Counted from the stretch's first letter, positions 53,902 to 62,228 are shown. The stretch: DNA of 64,000 nt from SAR202 cluster bacterium bin87 (GCA_002238825.1 MPNC01000001.1:1-64000), one strand, 5' to 3'. Notes: generated from the letters alone by a model not told the origin. Program-made: numbers and translations.

Positions 53902-54549
53902 ATGATATGGCTGACCGGCGCAGCACTCGTAATCGGCTATCTGGTGGGCAGCCTGCCTACTGCGTATTGGGCTGCCCGCCGCGCTGCCCGCAGGGTCAAC
54001 GACATTCGCGAACTTGGCGACGGTAATGCCGGCGCCGGCAACGTGGGTCGCCTCTATGGACGCCGCTGGGGCGTTGCCGTCGGGGCGGTCGATATTGCCA
54101 AGGGGGCGGCTCCCGTCTTCGCGCTGAACATCCTGGCGAACCTGATATCCACCGACGCGCCGGATTCAGCAGACGCTCTGCCGGAACTGTCGGGATCGGG
54201 GATGCTGGCCGGCGTCTCCGCCATGGCGGGGCACATCTGGCCCGTCTGGCTGCGTTTCCGTGGTGGACGCGGCGCGGCAACCGCGCTGGGCGTGACCGGG
54301 GCTGTGCTAACCGGCCCGGTGCTGCTCATGGCCCTGCCGGCCCTGGTGATCCTGTGGACGTCCCGCAGCACGACGATTACGCTGGCGTTTGTCTACGTCT
54401 CGTCCATAATCATCGCCAAGGCGATTTTCGATATTTCCTGGTTGCCCGTCTGGTATTGCGTGGGGATCTTTGTCTCCGTTGGAGTCGTGCATTTCTGGAC
54501 GCTGAAATACCGGGCCAGTCCGTCGGCGGAATCGGCGCCGGCCGCCTAA
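53902..54549 (+). CDS. plsY: Glycerol-3-phosphate acyltransferase PlsY
   Basis: Integral membrane enzyme that acylates glycerol 3-phosphate from acyl-phosphate, the first step of phospholipid synthesis. The protein has 215 residues with about five to seven hydrophobic segments. The family motifs are VGSLPTAYWAARRAARRVND (motif 1, GSIPxxxxxxR type), GDGNAGAGNVGRLYG (motif 2, usual GSGNxGATNVxR) and WLRFRGGRGAATALGV (motif 3). TTGGAGG lies just before ATG. Bacterial-type lipids are therefore expected in this organism. Confidence 0.93.
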   Translation: MIWLTGAALVIGYLVGSLPTAYWAARRAARRVNDIRELGDGNAGAGNVGRLYGRRWGVAVGAVDIAKGAAPVFALNILANLISTDAPDSADALPELSGSGMLAGVSAMAGHIWPVWLRFRGGRGAATALGVTGAVLTGPVLLMALPALVILWTSRSTTITLAFVYVSSIIIAKAIFDISWLPVWYCVGIFVSVGVVHFWTLKYRASPSAESAPAA

Positions 54550-54579
54550 CCGTTCCCGTTCCTCTCGCGTACCCAGTTC

Positions 54580-54669
54580 GTCATCGCGAGGAGTGGATCG
54601 ACGCGGCGATCTGGTAGCCACCGCGGCCGCTGTACCCGCAGCGAGATTGCTTCGCTGCGTTCTCAATGA
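54580..54669. repeat. Dispersed GTCATCGCGAG...CTCAATGAGAAC repeat
   Basis: It begins GTCATCGCGAGGAGTGGATC and ends GAGATTGCTTCGCTGCGTTC then TCAATGAGAA. The right half is the classic GAGATTGCTTCG form, the left half more degenerate. It is the fourth member of the family in the window and separates plsY from the convergent transporter. Confidence 0.75.
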
Positions 54670-54756
54670 GAACTCAGCCGAAACTGGTGGCGCGCGGGAT
54701 TCACATACACGCCGGGCTGGCAGCCTGGCGTGATCCGCGCCTGCGCCAAATGCGGG

Positions 54757-55653
54757 CTACCAGGCGGCGAGGATTATCGTCCCGCCAACGATCATCACGA
54801 TGGCGATGCCCTTGGCCGCGAGCGCCCCGGGGCTCAGCGATTCCTGCATCATCCCAAACGTCCGCCAGCTCAGCAGGGTTCCCACCACGAACACGAACAG
54901 CGGCCGTGTGGCCAGGATCGCCGACGCCAACGACACTGGTCCGAGGCTGAAGGACCAGACAAACAGCATGATGGCCAACTGGGGCAGCAGGCCCTCCCCG
55001 ATCACGAAAGTTGCGAGGCCCGGGCCGGAACGCAATCCGTTGAACAACCGGCGCCAGTTCTGTGGCCGTCCGAAAACCGCGAACGCAGGCACCATGCCCA
55101 ACTCCTGCAACCCGAAAACCTCCCAGGGCGTCAGGTCGGTCAGGACCAGCTTGGCCAGGAAGAACGACAGACCCAGGGTGATGGAACTGCCCACCAGCAC
55201 GGTCAGCCCAGGGGTCAGTTTCAGCAGCCCCCGGCCGAACCCTTCGATGGAAACGAGCCCAACGCCCGCAATCACCAGCGCAATCGCCGCCCACTGCGGT
55301 CCCGTGATCGTCTCACCCAGTACCGCCATCGCCAGCAGCGCCACGAGTATCGGGTTGGTCTGACTAACCGCCACCGCTCGCGAAGCCTCGCCCAGTTTCA
55401 GGCCAAGGAACAGCAGCAGGAGCCCCGACCCGAGGCTTACACCCGACAGCAGGGCGATGACAACCGATTGGGCCGGCGCTCCCACCGGCCATCCCACAGC
55501 GATCAGGATGATTGCCGCGCATATTGAACGGGTCAGAATCGACCCGGCGCCCAGTGCCCCCACGCCTTCAAGGTAGTTGTCCAGCAACCGCTTGTGGGCG
55601 ATGTTCGCGAGGCCGAGCGAAGCGGCGCTGCAGATGGCGAGGAAGATCCACAT
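54757..55653 (-). CDS. EamA/DMT-superfamily transporter
   Basis: This 298-residue membrane protein has ten hydrophobic segments in two EamA repeats: FLAICSAASLGLANIAHKRLL in the first and TVLVGSSITLGLSFFLAKLVL in the second. AVAVSQTNPILVALLAMAVLGETIT and SLASAILATRPLFVFVVGTLL are the paired helix-loop motifs at the ends of the repeats. Members export metabolites or amino acids. ATG 55653 was chosen because 32 upstream codons are Arg-rich and unlike a membrane start. The substrate is unknown. Confidence 0.85.
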   Translation of the reverse strand: MWIFLAICSAASLGLANIAHKRLLDNYLEGVGALGAGSILTRSICAAIILIAVGWPVGAPAQSVVIALLSGVSLGSGLLLLFLGLKLGEASRAVAVSQTNPILVALLAMAVLGETITGPQWAAIALVIAGVGLVSIEGFGRGLLKLTPGLTVLVGSSITLGLSFFLAKLVLTDLTPWEVFGLQELGMVPAFAVFGRPQNWRRLFNGLRSGPGLATFVIGEGLLPQLAIMLFVWSFSLGPVSLASAILATRPLFVFVVGTLLSWRTFGMMQESLSPGALAAKGIAIVMIVGGTIILAAW

Positions 55654-55774
55654 TGGGAGTGCAGTTGCCTCAGGAGTGTGACCACGCCGCCACTCGCGAA
55701 CTCCGTGCTCGCGGACGCCAGCGGCCGGCGCAGTATAGCGTGTACGCAAGAAGGGTCGGCTCGTGCGCCCCTGC

Positions 55775-55780
55775 TATAAT
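55775..55780 (+). promoter_or_regulatory. -10 box (TATAAT) of the arylsulfotransferase-like gene
   Basis: A perfect TATAAT 33 bases before ATG, followed by GGAGGG as ribosome binding site. Confidence 0.5.
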
Positions 55781-55812
55781 CGCGCCGGAATTGAAATAGC
55801 GGAGGGAAACTA

Positions 55813-56940
55813 ATGGGCTGGTCAATTCACCATCCGGTCGGGCTGATCCACCACACGCCGGCGGCGTGCCAGCGGGGTTACACGCTATTCTCCACCACTC
55901 GCGGCGGCAAGGACGCATACCTCATCGACATGGAGGGCAACGTAGTTCACCGCTGGAATTCCCCTGAGGGCATTCACTACTCCTATCTGCTGGATAACGG
56001 CAACCTGCTCTGCCGGACCATGCCCCCGGTGGACGCCGGTGGCGTCGAAACGGTCGGCGGCTCGTCGGCCAGCATCATCGAACTGGACTGGGACAGCAAT
56101 CTGGTCTGGGCTTACCGGGACAACACGCTCCACCATGACTACGAGCGACTGCCCAACGGCAACACCCTGCTGCTCATGTGGGACCCCGTTCCCGCGGATC
56201 TGGTGCCCCGGGTTCAGGGTGGATTCGATGTGGATTTCGCACCGGGCATGCTCGGCGACGTGGTTCGGGAAGTCACGCCGGAAGGCGCCACCGTGTGGGA
56301 ATGGCGGTCGTGGGAGCATCTCGACCCGGCCGAGGACGTCATCTGTCCGCTGGAGGCCCGTCGGGAATGGACCCACGGCAACTGCCTGAATGTCACGCCG
56401 GACGGAGACCTGCTGGTGAGCTACCGTCTCACCAGCACCGTGGGCATCGTCGACCGAGCCACCGGCGCCTTCAAATGGAAGTGGGGCCCAGGCGAGATTT
56501 ATCACCAGCACCATCCCACTTGGCTGGACAACGGACGCGTGCTGATCTTCGATAACGGCGGTCACCGGCGGGGCGCCAGCTTCTCCCGCATCGTGGAGGT
56601 CGACCCGGCTACCAACGACATCCACTGGGAATACCAGGGCATGCCGGCCATCTCCTTCTACAGCTACAACATCAGCAGCGCCGAGCGGCAGCCCAACGGC
56701 AACACGCTGATATGCGAAGGCGCGCCGGGCCGCATGTTCGAGGTCACCCCACGTGGTGAGGTCGTCTGGGAGTACATCAACCCGTTCTTCATGTACAGCG
56801 ACGCGGCCGGTGGAGGCGGCGGCACCGAATACACCAATGCCACCTTCCGCTGCCACCGCTACACCCCCGACCACCCCGCGCTGGCCGGCAAGGACCTGGA
56901 CCCGGGAAGGCACGCTGGCTTAAACAACGTGATGCGATGA
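55813..56940 (+). CDS. Arylsulfotransferase (ASST)-family beta-propeller protein
   Basis: This 375-residue protein has repeated beta-propeller blades of the ASST family. Seen: GYTLFSTTRGGKDAYLIDMEGNVVHRW, DNTLHHDYERLPNGNTLLL, GEIYHQHHPTWLDNGRVLIFDNGGHRRGASFSRIVEVDP, and RQPNGNTLICEGAPGRMFEV. His residues in the HHDY and HQHHP motifs correspond to the ASST active-site histidines, which take a sulfuryl group from a phenolic sulfate without PAPS. It is shorter than the enterobacterial enzyme (about 600 residues) and has no signal peptide, so its site and real activity are uncertain. It stands alone, with its own promoter. Confidence 0.82.
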   Translation: MGWSIHHPVGLIHHTPAACQRGYTLFSTTRGGKDAYLIDMEGNVVHRWNSPEGIHYSYLLDNGNLLCRTMPPVDAGGVETVGGSSASIIELDWDSNLVWAYRDNTLHHDYERLPNGNTLLLMWDPVPADLVPRVQGGFDVDFAPGMLGDVVREVTPEGATVWEWRSWEHLDPAEDVICPLEARREWTHGNCLNVTPDGDLLVSYRLTSTVGIVDRATGAFKWKWGPGEIYHQHHPTWLDNGRVLIFDNGGHRRGASFSRIVEVDPATNDIHWEYQGMPAISFYSYNISSAERQPNGNTLICEGAPGRMFEVTPRGEVVWEYINPFFMYSDAAGGGGGTEYTNATFRCHRYTPDHPALAGKDLDPGRHAGLNNVMR

Positions 56941-56970
56941 CTAAAACCCTGGCCGTGAGTCCCGGAATGG

Positions 56971-57612
56971 TCAGGCGGCGTCCAGAGTGTCCAAAAACCT
57001 GTGGACGTCGTCGAATGCCGGGCTGTTCCAAGGAATGATTCCGGCATCAATCGCTTGGCCGGGTTGCCGGGTCGGGTCGCCCGGGTCGGAAGCTAGAAAA
57101 GCATGGAGCTTCGCTTTGCGTTCGTATTGAACGTTTTGGCCCTGCGCCTTGAGACACTCGACGTAATTCTCAACGCATTCCAAGGCAGGTCTGCCTTCGA
57201 CGGCCCGAAGGATCAGGGTTTCGAGATCGCCGCTCGATGCATTGTCGGGGAGGATGTAGGCGGCAACGGAGATTTCATCACCATCAAGCAGCCCATGTGC
57301 CGGTGTGGCTGGAGCGTCCGGGACAGGCAAGCCGGAGCGTCGGAGAGAGTCTCTGACGCTTTGGAATGCTCGGTCGTAAGCATCATCGGCGTCTCTCACC
57401 ACTCCGATCATTCGGACCAAATTCGTAGCCCTGACACGTGGGACTAGGACATCCGTCAAAAACGCACTCAGCCTGTCCTTCCCACCAAATGCGATGACTT
57501 GAACCCTTGTCTCCTGACGACGTGCGGCGAGCCGGCGAAAAAACTGAACATCGTCGTTGCCTTCAACCAACAGCAGGCGAGATTGTTCGATTTGGAAACG
57601 CGCTGGCGTCAT
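56971..57612 (-). CDS. DUF3226/TOPRIM-like protein of an ATPase-nuclease cassette
   Basis: This 213-residue protein starts MTPARFQIEQSRLLLVEGNDDVQFFRRL. LLVEGNDD carries the TOPRIM-type glutamate (Glu17), and GVVRDADDAYDRA (about residue 70) supplies the D-x-D pair expected of a TOPRIM metal site. ILPDNASSGDLETLIL is typical of DUF3226/DUF4435-like proteins. ATG 57612 lies 14 bases after the ATPase stop on the same strand, so the two are co-transcribed. ATPase plus separate TOPRIM protein is the layout of split OLD-type systems such as PARIS (AriA/AriB). A nuclease effector role is inferred from this. The DNA here looks less GC-rich than the surroundings. Confidence 0.75.
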   Translation of the reverse strand: MTPARFQIEQSRLLLVEGNDDVQFFRRLAARRQETRVQVIAFGGKDRLSAFLTDVLVPRVRATNLVRMIGVVRDADDAYDRAFQSVRDSLRRSGLPVPDAPATPAHGLLDGDEISVAAYILPDNASSGDLETLILRAVEGRPALECVENYVECLKAQGQNVQYERKAKLHAFLASDPGDPTRQPGQAIDAGIIPWNSPAFDDVHRFLDTLDAA

Positions 57613-57626
57613 AGAAAGCGCGACCC

Positions 57627-58763
57627 CTACCGCAGTTCCCAAAGGTACTCGATGTTGGTATCCAAAGCTTCCTTGGTGTAAGTAATCGCTTTTACGGACT
57701 CGGAAGGACTGCGGCGATACAGCCGATGCAGGTGCAGGTGGTTTGATCCCAGTTCGGAAAAGGCTGCATTCGCGGCAACAATGCACTCGTAACTGTGTGT
57801 GGTGGCAAAGACTTGGACGTTAAACGTGTGGGACAGTCGGTTTACTGCTTGCCACACGTCGGTCAGCACTGAGTGATGTAATCCGTTTTCAATCTCATCC
57901 ACCATGATGGAGCCATTACTCACCTCCGCAAACGCCAGTGTCAACTCAAGAAGCCGAGAAAATCCACTGCCCATCAGCGCAATCGGAATAATGCGGCCGG
58001 CTCCTACGTCTCCGTAAATCAATGCCGGGCCATCAGCACTAGGTACGGCTGTGAGACGACGCAACCGAGGTTCGATCAAGCGCATCACGCCTTCTACATC
58101 GCTGATGTATCCGGCGATTTCCGCTCGCCCGAACCGAGCTGCGAGTTCAGGTGGTGCGATGCGTCCGAGTGATTGCATGAACACGCTGCTTTTTCGATCT
58201 GAGCTGCTGATTCCACGCTCTGCGCGCACGGTAGGGACGTTGCCATCAAATTGCATACCAGGGGGAACTGGTAAATCGAAAGGCAAGGAAGTAAGTTCGA
58301 CCCAAGCCCGCGAGGCAAATGTCTGCCCGGAATCGTCCTCATAATCGAATAGGACTTCATGGTCGGACATGTTGTCGGAGGGAGACCTTCGGTTCTCCCC
58401 TGCCGCCGAAACGCCTGGAGCCAGAGTAGTAGTTCTGTCTGCGATACGGCGGCGGACAATGTTCAAAACCCCGGCGGTAGAACCACCGTCGTGTGATGCA
58501 GCGAGTTGGATGGGTAGATCGGTTTGGTAATCCCTGAACAACTCCGAAAACAGCTCTCCTGGTTCGCTAGCAGGCAGGCCTCGCCAAATGTTGATCCTCT
58601 GCGCCAAATCGGGGGTATTTTGCCCGCTGTGCAACCAAATCGCCTCTAGCAAAGCCGTCTTGCCGGCGTTGTTTTGGCCCGCGATCAGGTTGACGCGGGC
58701 CAAGGGTTCCACCGTCAGTTGGTCAAACAGGCGGAAGTTTTCGATGCTGAATGACGTGTACAT
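57627..58763 (-). CDS. AAA15/OLD-like ABC-type ATPase of an ATPase-nuclease cassette
   Basis: This 378-residue SMC/ABC-class ATPase has Walker A LIAGQNNAGKTALLEAIWL (about residue 26), a signature-like region ALMGSGFSRLLELTLAFAEV, Walker B SIMVDEIENGLHHSVLTDVW and switch histidine VFATTHSYECI. GxNNAGKT and the DEIENGLHHS form are hallmarks of AAA15/AAA21 ATPases that pair with TOPRIM nucleases in OLD, Gabija and PARIS defence. It has no TOPRIM domain of its own; the next gene supplies one. ATG 58763 starts the canonical SFSIENFRLFDQL; the frame continues upstream into the CoA-transferase gene with no homology. It begins 14 bases after that gene, with no clear Shine-Dalgarno. Confidence 0.85.
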   Translation of the reverse strand: MYTSFSIENFRLFDQLTVEPLARVNLIAGQNNAGKTALLEAIWLHSGQNTPDLAQRINIWRGLPASEPGELFSELFRDYQTDLPIQLAASHDGGSTAGVLNIVRRRIADRTTTLAPGVSAAGENRRSPSDNMSDHEVLFDYEDDSGQTFASRAWVELTSLPFDLPVPPGMQFDGNVPTVRAERGISSSDRKSSVFMQSLGRIAPPELAARFGRAEIAGYISDVEGVMRLIEPRLRRLTAVPSADGPALIYGDVGAGRIIPIALMGSGFSRLLELTLAFAEVSNGSIMVDEIENGLHHSVLTDVWQAVNRLSHTFNVQVFATTHSYECIVAANAAFSELGSNHLHLHRLYRRSPSESVKAITYTKEALDTNIEYLWELR

Positions 58764-58777
58764 GGTCGACCGCGCGG

Positions 58778-59467
58778 CTACGCCGGCCGCACCCGTATCT
58801 CCCGCAGGTCGTCGGCGATGATGAGCTCCGCCTCGGTTTGCTCCTGGATGTCCTCGGGGGACCAGCCGGGGGCGTGTTCGCGCAGCACGAAGCCGTCCTC
58901 GGTGATTTCGAACAGCCCGAGATCCGTCGCCAGCAGCTTTACCACTCCCGGCGCGGTGATGGGCAGGCTGCACTGCTTGAGGACACGCGGCGCGCCGTTG
59001 CGCTGGTTGTGCTCCATGGCGATGAACACGCGCTTGGCGCATGCGGCCAGGTCCATGGCGCCGCCGATGCCGCCGCCCTTGCGCACTGGTATGCGCCAGT
59101 TGGCGAAATCGCCGTTCTGCGCTACCTCGTACGCTCCCATCACCGTCACGTCGACCATGCCCTTCCGGATGATCCCGAAGGAGTCGGCGTGGTGCACTAT
59201 GGCCATGCCGGGCAGGGCAACCACGTTCTGGCCGCCCGCGTTGACCAGGTGCCGGTCTTCTTCCCCGGCCGGCGCCAACGGGCCGAACCCGATCACTCCG
59301 TTTTCGGAGTGAAAAATGATCTCCAGGTCCGGTTCGGACTCCAGGTAGTTGGAGCAAAGAGTTGGCATACCCACGCCCAGGTTCACGATCCAACCGTCCT
59401 GGAACTCCATGGCGAGGCGGTCGCACATGGTTTGCCGGGAGAGGCGGGGCTTGTCCGCGGTAGTCAT
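58778..59467 (-). CDS. 3-oxoacid CoA-transferase, subunit B
   Basis: This 229-residue family I CoA-transferase beta subunit works with the next gene upstream. The active-site glutamate is in FHSENGVIGFGPLAP (family SENGxxGxGP) and forms a thioester with CoA. Also seen are GWIVNLGVGMPTLCSNYL, RGKMVDVTVMGAYEVAQNGDFANW-like, and VRKGGGIGGAMDLAACAKRVFIAMEH. It transfers CoA between an acyl-CoA (probably succinyl-CoA) and a 3-oxo acid, useful for the products of the oxygenase pathways. Exact substrate pair unknown (ScoB, AtoA or PcaJ-like). Confidence 0.92.
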   Translation of the reverse strand: MTTADKPRLSRQTMCDRLAMEFQDGWIVNLGVGMPTLCSNYLESEPDLEIIFHSENGVIGFGPLAPAGEEDRHLVNAGGQNVVALPGMAIVHHADSFGIIRKGMVDVTVMGAYEVAQNGDFANWRIPVRKGGGIGGAMDLAACAKRVFIAMEHNQRNGAPRVLKQCSLPITAPGVVKLLATDLGLFEITEDGFVLREHAPGWSPEDIQEQTEAELIIADDLREIRVRPA

Positions 59468-59534
59468 CGTAGTACTCCTTGTGTTCCTAATCGCGTACCC
59501 GAAACGGCGCCGATGCCGATTTGAACCGGCGTCT

Positions 59535-60233
59535 TCAGTCCCAAAGCCCGTCTTCCGGGATCTTTACCAGTCGATCAACATAGATTCCCGGTACGTGCAC
59601 GCAGTCCGGGTCAATTTCCCCGGGTTCAACGATGCTGTCCTCGACCTCGACCACGGTGATGTCGGCGGCCATGGCCATTACGGGGTTGAAGTTGCGCTGG
59701 GTGAGGCGGAACTGCAGGTTGCCAAAGGTGTCGGCGCGATATGCGCGGATCAGCGCGAAATCGGCCGGCAACGGATACTCGAGCACGTAGGTGCGGCCGT
59801 TGATTTCGCGGTGTTCCTTGCCTTCCGCCAGCTCAGTGCCTACGCTGGCCGGGGTGTAGAAGGCCCCGATGCCGGCCGCCGCGGCCCGCATGCGCTCAGC
59901 CAAGGTCCCCTGGGGTACCAGTTCCGCGTCCAATTCGTCGTCGTTGTACATCTGGACGAAGGGGGTGATCTGCGACGGATGCGTCGGCGCGGTGAACGCG
60001 CAGATCATCTTCTTGACCTGGCGGGCTTCGATCAACGTACCGACGTCCACCCGGTCGTCCATTGAGCCGGCGTTGTTGGAAATGCCCGTGAGGTCCTTGA
60101 CGCCCAGCCGATGCACCGCGGCCAGGAGATTGCGGGCGAGGCCTACGTTGCCGAAACCGGGCGACATGAACGTCATGCCGTCGGTCATGTCGGCTACTGC
60201 GGAGTCGAAATCGGGGAAAACCTTGTTCTTCAT
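59535..60233 (-). CDS. 3-oxoacid CoA-transferase, subunit A
   Basis: This 232-residue alpha subunit of a family I CoA-transferase has the start KVFPDFDSAVADMTDGMTFMSPGFGNVGLARNLL. The usual G-G-F-G oxyanion loop is SPGFG here. ISNNAGSMDDRVDVGTLIEARQVKKMICAF and LVPQGTLAERMRAAAAGIGAFYTPASVGTELAEGKE are the family's central signatures. ATG 60233 was chosen over 60386 because GGAGGG precedes it and homology starts here. It lies 67 bases upstream of the B subunit, and the two form a heterodimer. Confidence 0.92.
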   Translation of the reverse strand: MKNKVFPDFDSAVADMTDGMTFMSPGFGNVGLARNLLAAVHRLGVKDLTGISNNAGSMDDRVDVGTLIEARQVKKMICAFTAPTHPSQITPFVQMYNDDELDAELVPQGTLAERMRAAAAGIGAFYTPASVGTELAEGKEHREINGRTYVLEYPLPADFALIRAYRADTFGNLQFRLTQRNFNPVMAMAADITVVEVEDSIVEPGEIDPDCVHVPGIYVDRLVKIPEDGLWD

Positions 60234-60312
60234 CGGGGTGGGCTCCCTCCTGGTGTCGCCGCTATTAGCCTGCGGCGATGCCGTCGTCGCCAGCGGCGCG
60301 GCGGGTGCGGCC

Positions 60313-60340
60313 ATTATACAAGCAACATAACCACTCGCAA
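60313..60340 (-). promoter_or_regulatory. Promoter of the CoA-transferase operon
   Basis: On the minus strand TTGCGA (60340-60335), a 16-base spacer and TATAAT (60318-60313), 80 bases before the subunit A start. It may also drive the ATPase/TOPRIM pair downstream. Confidence 0.6.
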
Positions 60341-60398
60341 CGCGCCTGACGCCACTGACTGATTGCGATGAAACGTACTCGGACACGATTGCAAGCGG

Positions 60399-61310
60399 TC
60401 ATCGACCGTCGTCCACTCCGGTTTGCAGCCTGAGCGGAGCTATGGGGTTGGCATCTTGCGGCGGCAGCGCCAGGTCCCGGGTCCGACCACGCCAGCGGTC
60501 CGCCAGGGGCCAGGACAGCAATGGCGACTGACCCGCGTCGCCTCCGGCGTCGGCAAGGTTGGCATTCCCGGCGTCATGGTCGTCTTCCGGATTGTCGGCG
60601 TCCGGATGCCAGGGCCACGGAAGATGCCGCCGCCAGGGATCCGAGCCGCCGTACCCGTTGGCCTCGGCGACCACGGCCATCACCTGGTGGGGCCGATACA
60701 CACGGTGGGTCGGTTGCTCGGCCAGGATGGCTCCCTGGTCGATGGTGGCCCACAGGGCGGCGACGGACGTCGCTCCAACCCTGCGGGCACAGGCGATGTC
60801 CTGGGGCCCGTCGCCCACGTACATGGCGTCTGCCGGCTCGATGGCCATATTCTCGAGGACATCCACCAAGCCGTCGGGCGCCGGTTTGTAGGGCCGGTCG
60901 TCGGTTTTGAAGTTTGCGTACTCGACCAGCGGGGCCATCCCGGACTCCCGCAGTTCGATCTCACCGAAGTACGGGATCTTGTCGGAAAGGATGCCCACGC
61001 GTATCCCGCGCCGCCGGAAGGCGTTCAGCAACGTGGCAACTCCCGGGTACAGGTAACGGCGATGCCCGTCAATCGCGTGGTAGTGGCTCAGGTAGATGGG
61101 AAGGATGCCGTCCAACTCGTTCTCGGCGTCCGGATGGCTCCCAAAGAACCACAGGAGATGCTGGTGAAACGGGCGATGGAACTCGGCGGCCACTGCTTCG
61201 GCGGTGGGCGGAGCAATTCCCAACTCCGCCGCGGTGCTTTCCATCAGGCCCAGATGGATGCCCCAACTGTTCCACAGGGTCAAATCCCAGTCGAAAATGA
61301 CCGCTTGCAT
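60399..61310 (-). CDS. HAD-superfamily hydrolase with C-terminal extension
   Basis: This 303-residue protein has a HAD phosphatase core of about 220 residues: motif I FDWDLTLWNSWG (nucleophile Asp), motif II VGILSDK, motif III lysine in DDRPYKPAPDGL, and motif IV YVGDGPQDIACARRVG. A phosphoglycolate-phosphatase-like activity is plausible. The last 80 residues (GYGGSDPWRRHLPWPWHPD, then a low-complexity Asp/Asn/Ala stretch) do not belong to the family. They may be an added tail or the result of a lost stop codon. ATG 61310 was chosen as the start of motif I's strand. Confidence 0.82.
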   Translation of the reverse strand: MQAVIFDWDLTLWNSWGIHLGLMESTAAELGIAPPTAEAVAAEFHRPFHQHLLWFFGSHPDAENELDGILPIYLSHYHAIDGHRRYLYPGVATLLNAFRRRGIRVGILSDKIPYFGEIELRESGMAPLVEYANFKTDDRPYKPAPDGLVDVLENMAIEPADAMYVGDGPQDIACARRVGATSVAALWATIDQGAILAEQPTHRVYRPHQVMAVVAEANGYGGSDPWRRHLPWPWHPDADNPEDDHDAGNANLADAGGDAGQSPLLSWPLADRWRGRTRDLALPPQDANPIAPLRLQTGVDDGR

Positions 61311-61371
61311 CACCGTCTGACGCCTCTCGACCAAGCGGTGTCTGGCTGAAACGCGATTGCCGAGGAGTGTT

Positions 61372-62175
61372 TCAGCAGTGGCCGGGGTGACTCTGTCCCC
61401 CGCCCTGGTAGTCGATGGCGCTGGGCATCACGGTGGTGCCGGGGTGCTCGGACCGCCCGAGTTTGACGGTGACTGCTCCGCTGGCGTAGTGCAGCACGCC
61501 GCTGACCTCGAGCGTGGGCGAGTCGGCGAGGTAGGTGATGTCGCCGCCGGCTTCCACCCGGAACGGCCGGTCGTGGCCGGGATAAATGGTGTTGGCCGCC
61601 GCGACGATCTTCTGGATGCTGGCACGGGCGTCGGCCTCGCTCCAGAAGATGATGGCCGGCGTGCCTCTCCCGATGGCGCCGGCGTCTGACATGGCGTCGC
61701 CGCCGATGCACACCGAGCCAGCTTCCGTTTCGACCACCACGCTGATGTGCCCGCGCGTATGGCCCGGGGTCTCGATTATCCTGACGCCGGGCTCCAGCTC
61801 GGTTTCACCGCTGACCGCGTTCACGTTTTGATTCAGCAGGGTGTCGGCGAAGTACCTCGCGGTAGCCAGGTCTCCGACCCTGGGGTTGCGGCTGTATTCC
61901 AGCTCGTCGGCGTGGATCACGATTTCCGCGTTGGGGAAAAGATCGGTATTCTGGGAGTGATCCCAGTGGGCGTGGGTCAAAATCACCCGCCCGATGTCGT
62001 CGGTGGAACTACCGTGGGCGGCCAATTCGTCGACCAGCATGTTGCGGCGACCAAAATGCGCCACGTCCACAATGGACAGTACCTCGCCGCGGATCAGCGT
62101 CACGGTGCACAGCCCCAACCGAGTCTGGTCCGTGTTCATCGAGTATCCGCCCATTATGATTTCCAGTTCCGGCAT
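61372..62175 (-). CDS. Metallo-beta-lactamase-fold hydrolase
   Basis: This 267-residue MBL protein carries the zinc motif ILTHAHWDHSQN (HxHxDH), the later His in ETPGHTRGHISVVVE, the metal-bridging Asp in VCIGGDAMSD, and IYPGHDRPFRV near the end. GGAGGG precedes ATG 62175. Relatives include lactonases, glyoxalase II and sulfatases. A lactonase would act on Baeyer-Villiger products, but that link is speculation. The upstream minus-strand TATAAT gives a leader of about 50 bases. Confidence 0.87.
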   Translation of the reverse strand: MPELEIIMGGYSMNTDQTRLGLCTVTLIRGEVLSIVDVAHFGRRNMLVDELAAHGSSTDDIGRVILTHAHWDHSQNTDLFPNAEIVIHADELEYSRNPRVGDLATARYFADTLLNQNVNAVSGETELEPGVRIIETPGHTRGHISVVVETEAGSVCIGGDAMSDAGAIGRGTPAIIFWSEADARASIQKIVAAANTIYPGHDRPFRVEAGGDITYLADSPTLEVSGVLHYASGAVTVKLGRSEHPGTTVMPSAIDYQGGGQSHPGHC

Positions 62176-62228
62176 AATATCCCTCCGCCAGAAGTCACAA
62201 CTCGCTGCTGAATAGCACAATCGGCGCG

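Noticed and set aside
52123-56940. cysC and the arylsulfotransferase-like gene as one PAPS-dependent sulfation system
   Set aside because: Known ASST enzymes do not use PAPS, the genes are 3 kb apart with unrelated genes between, and each has its own promoter.
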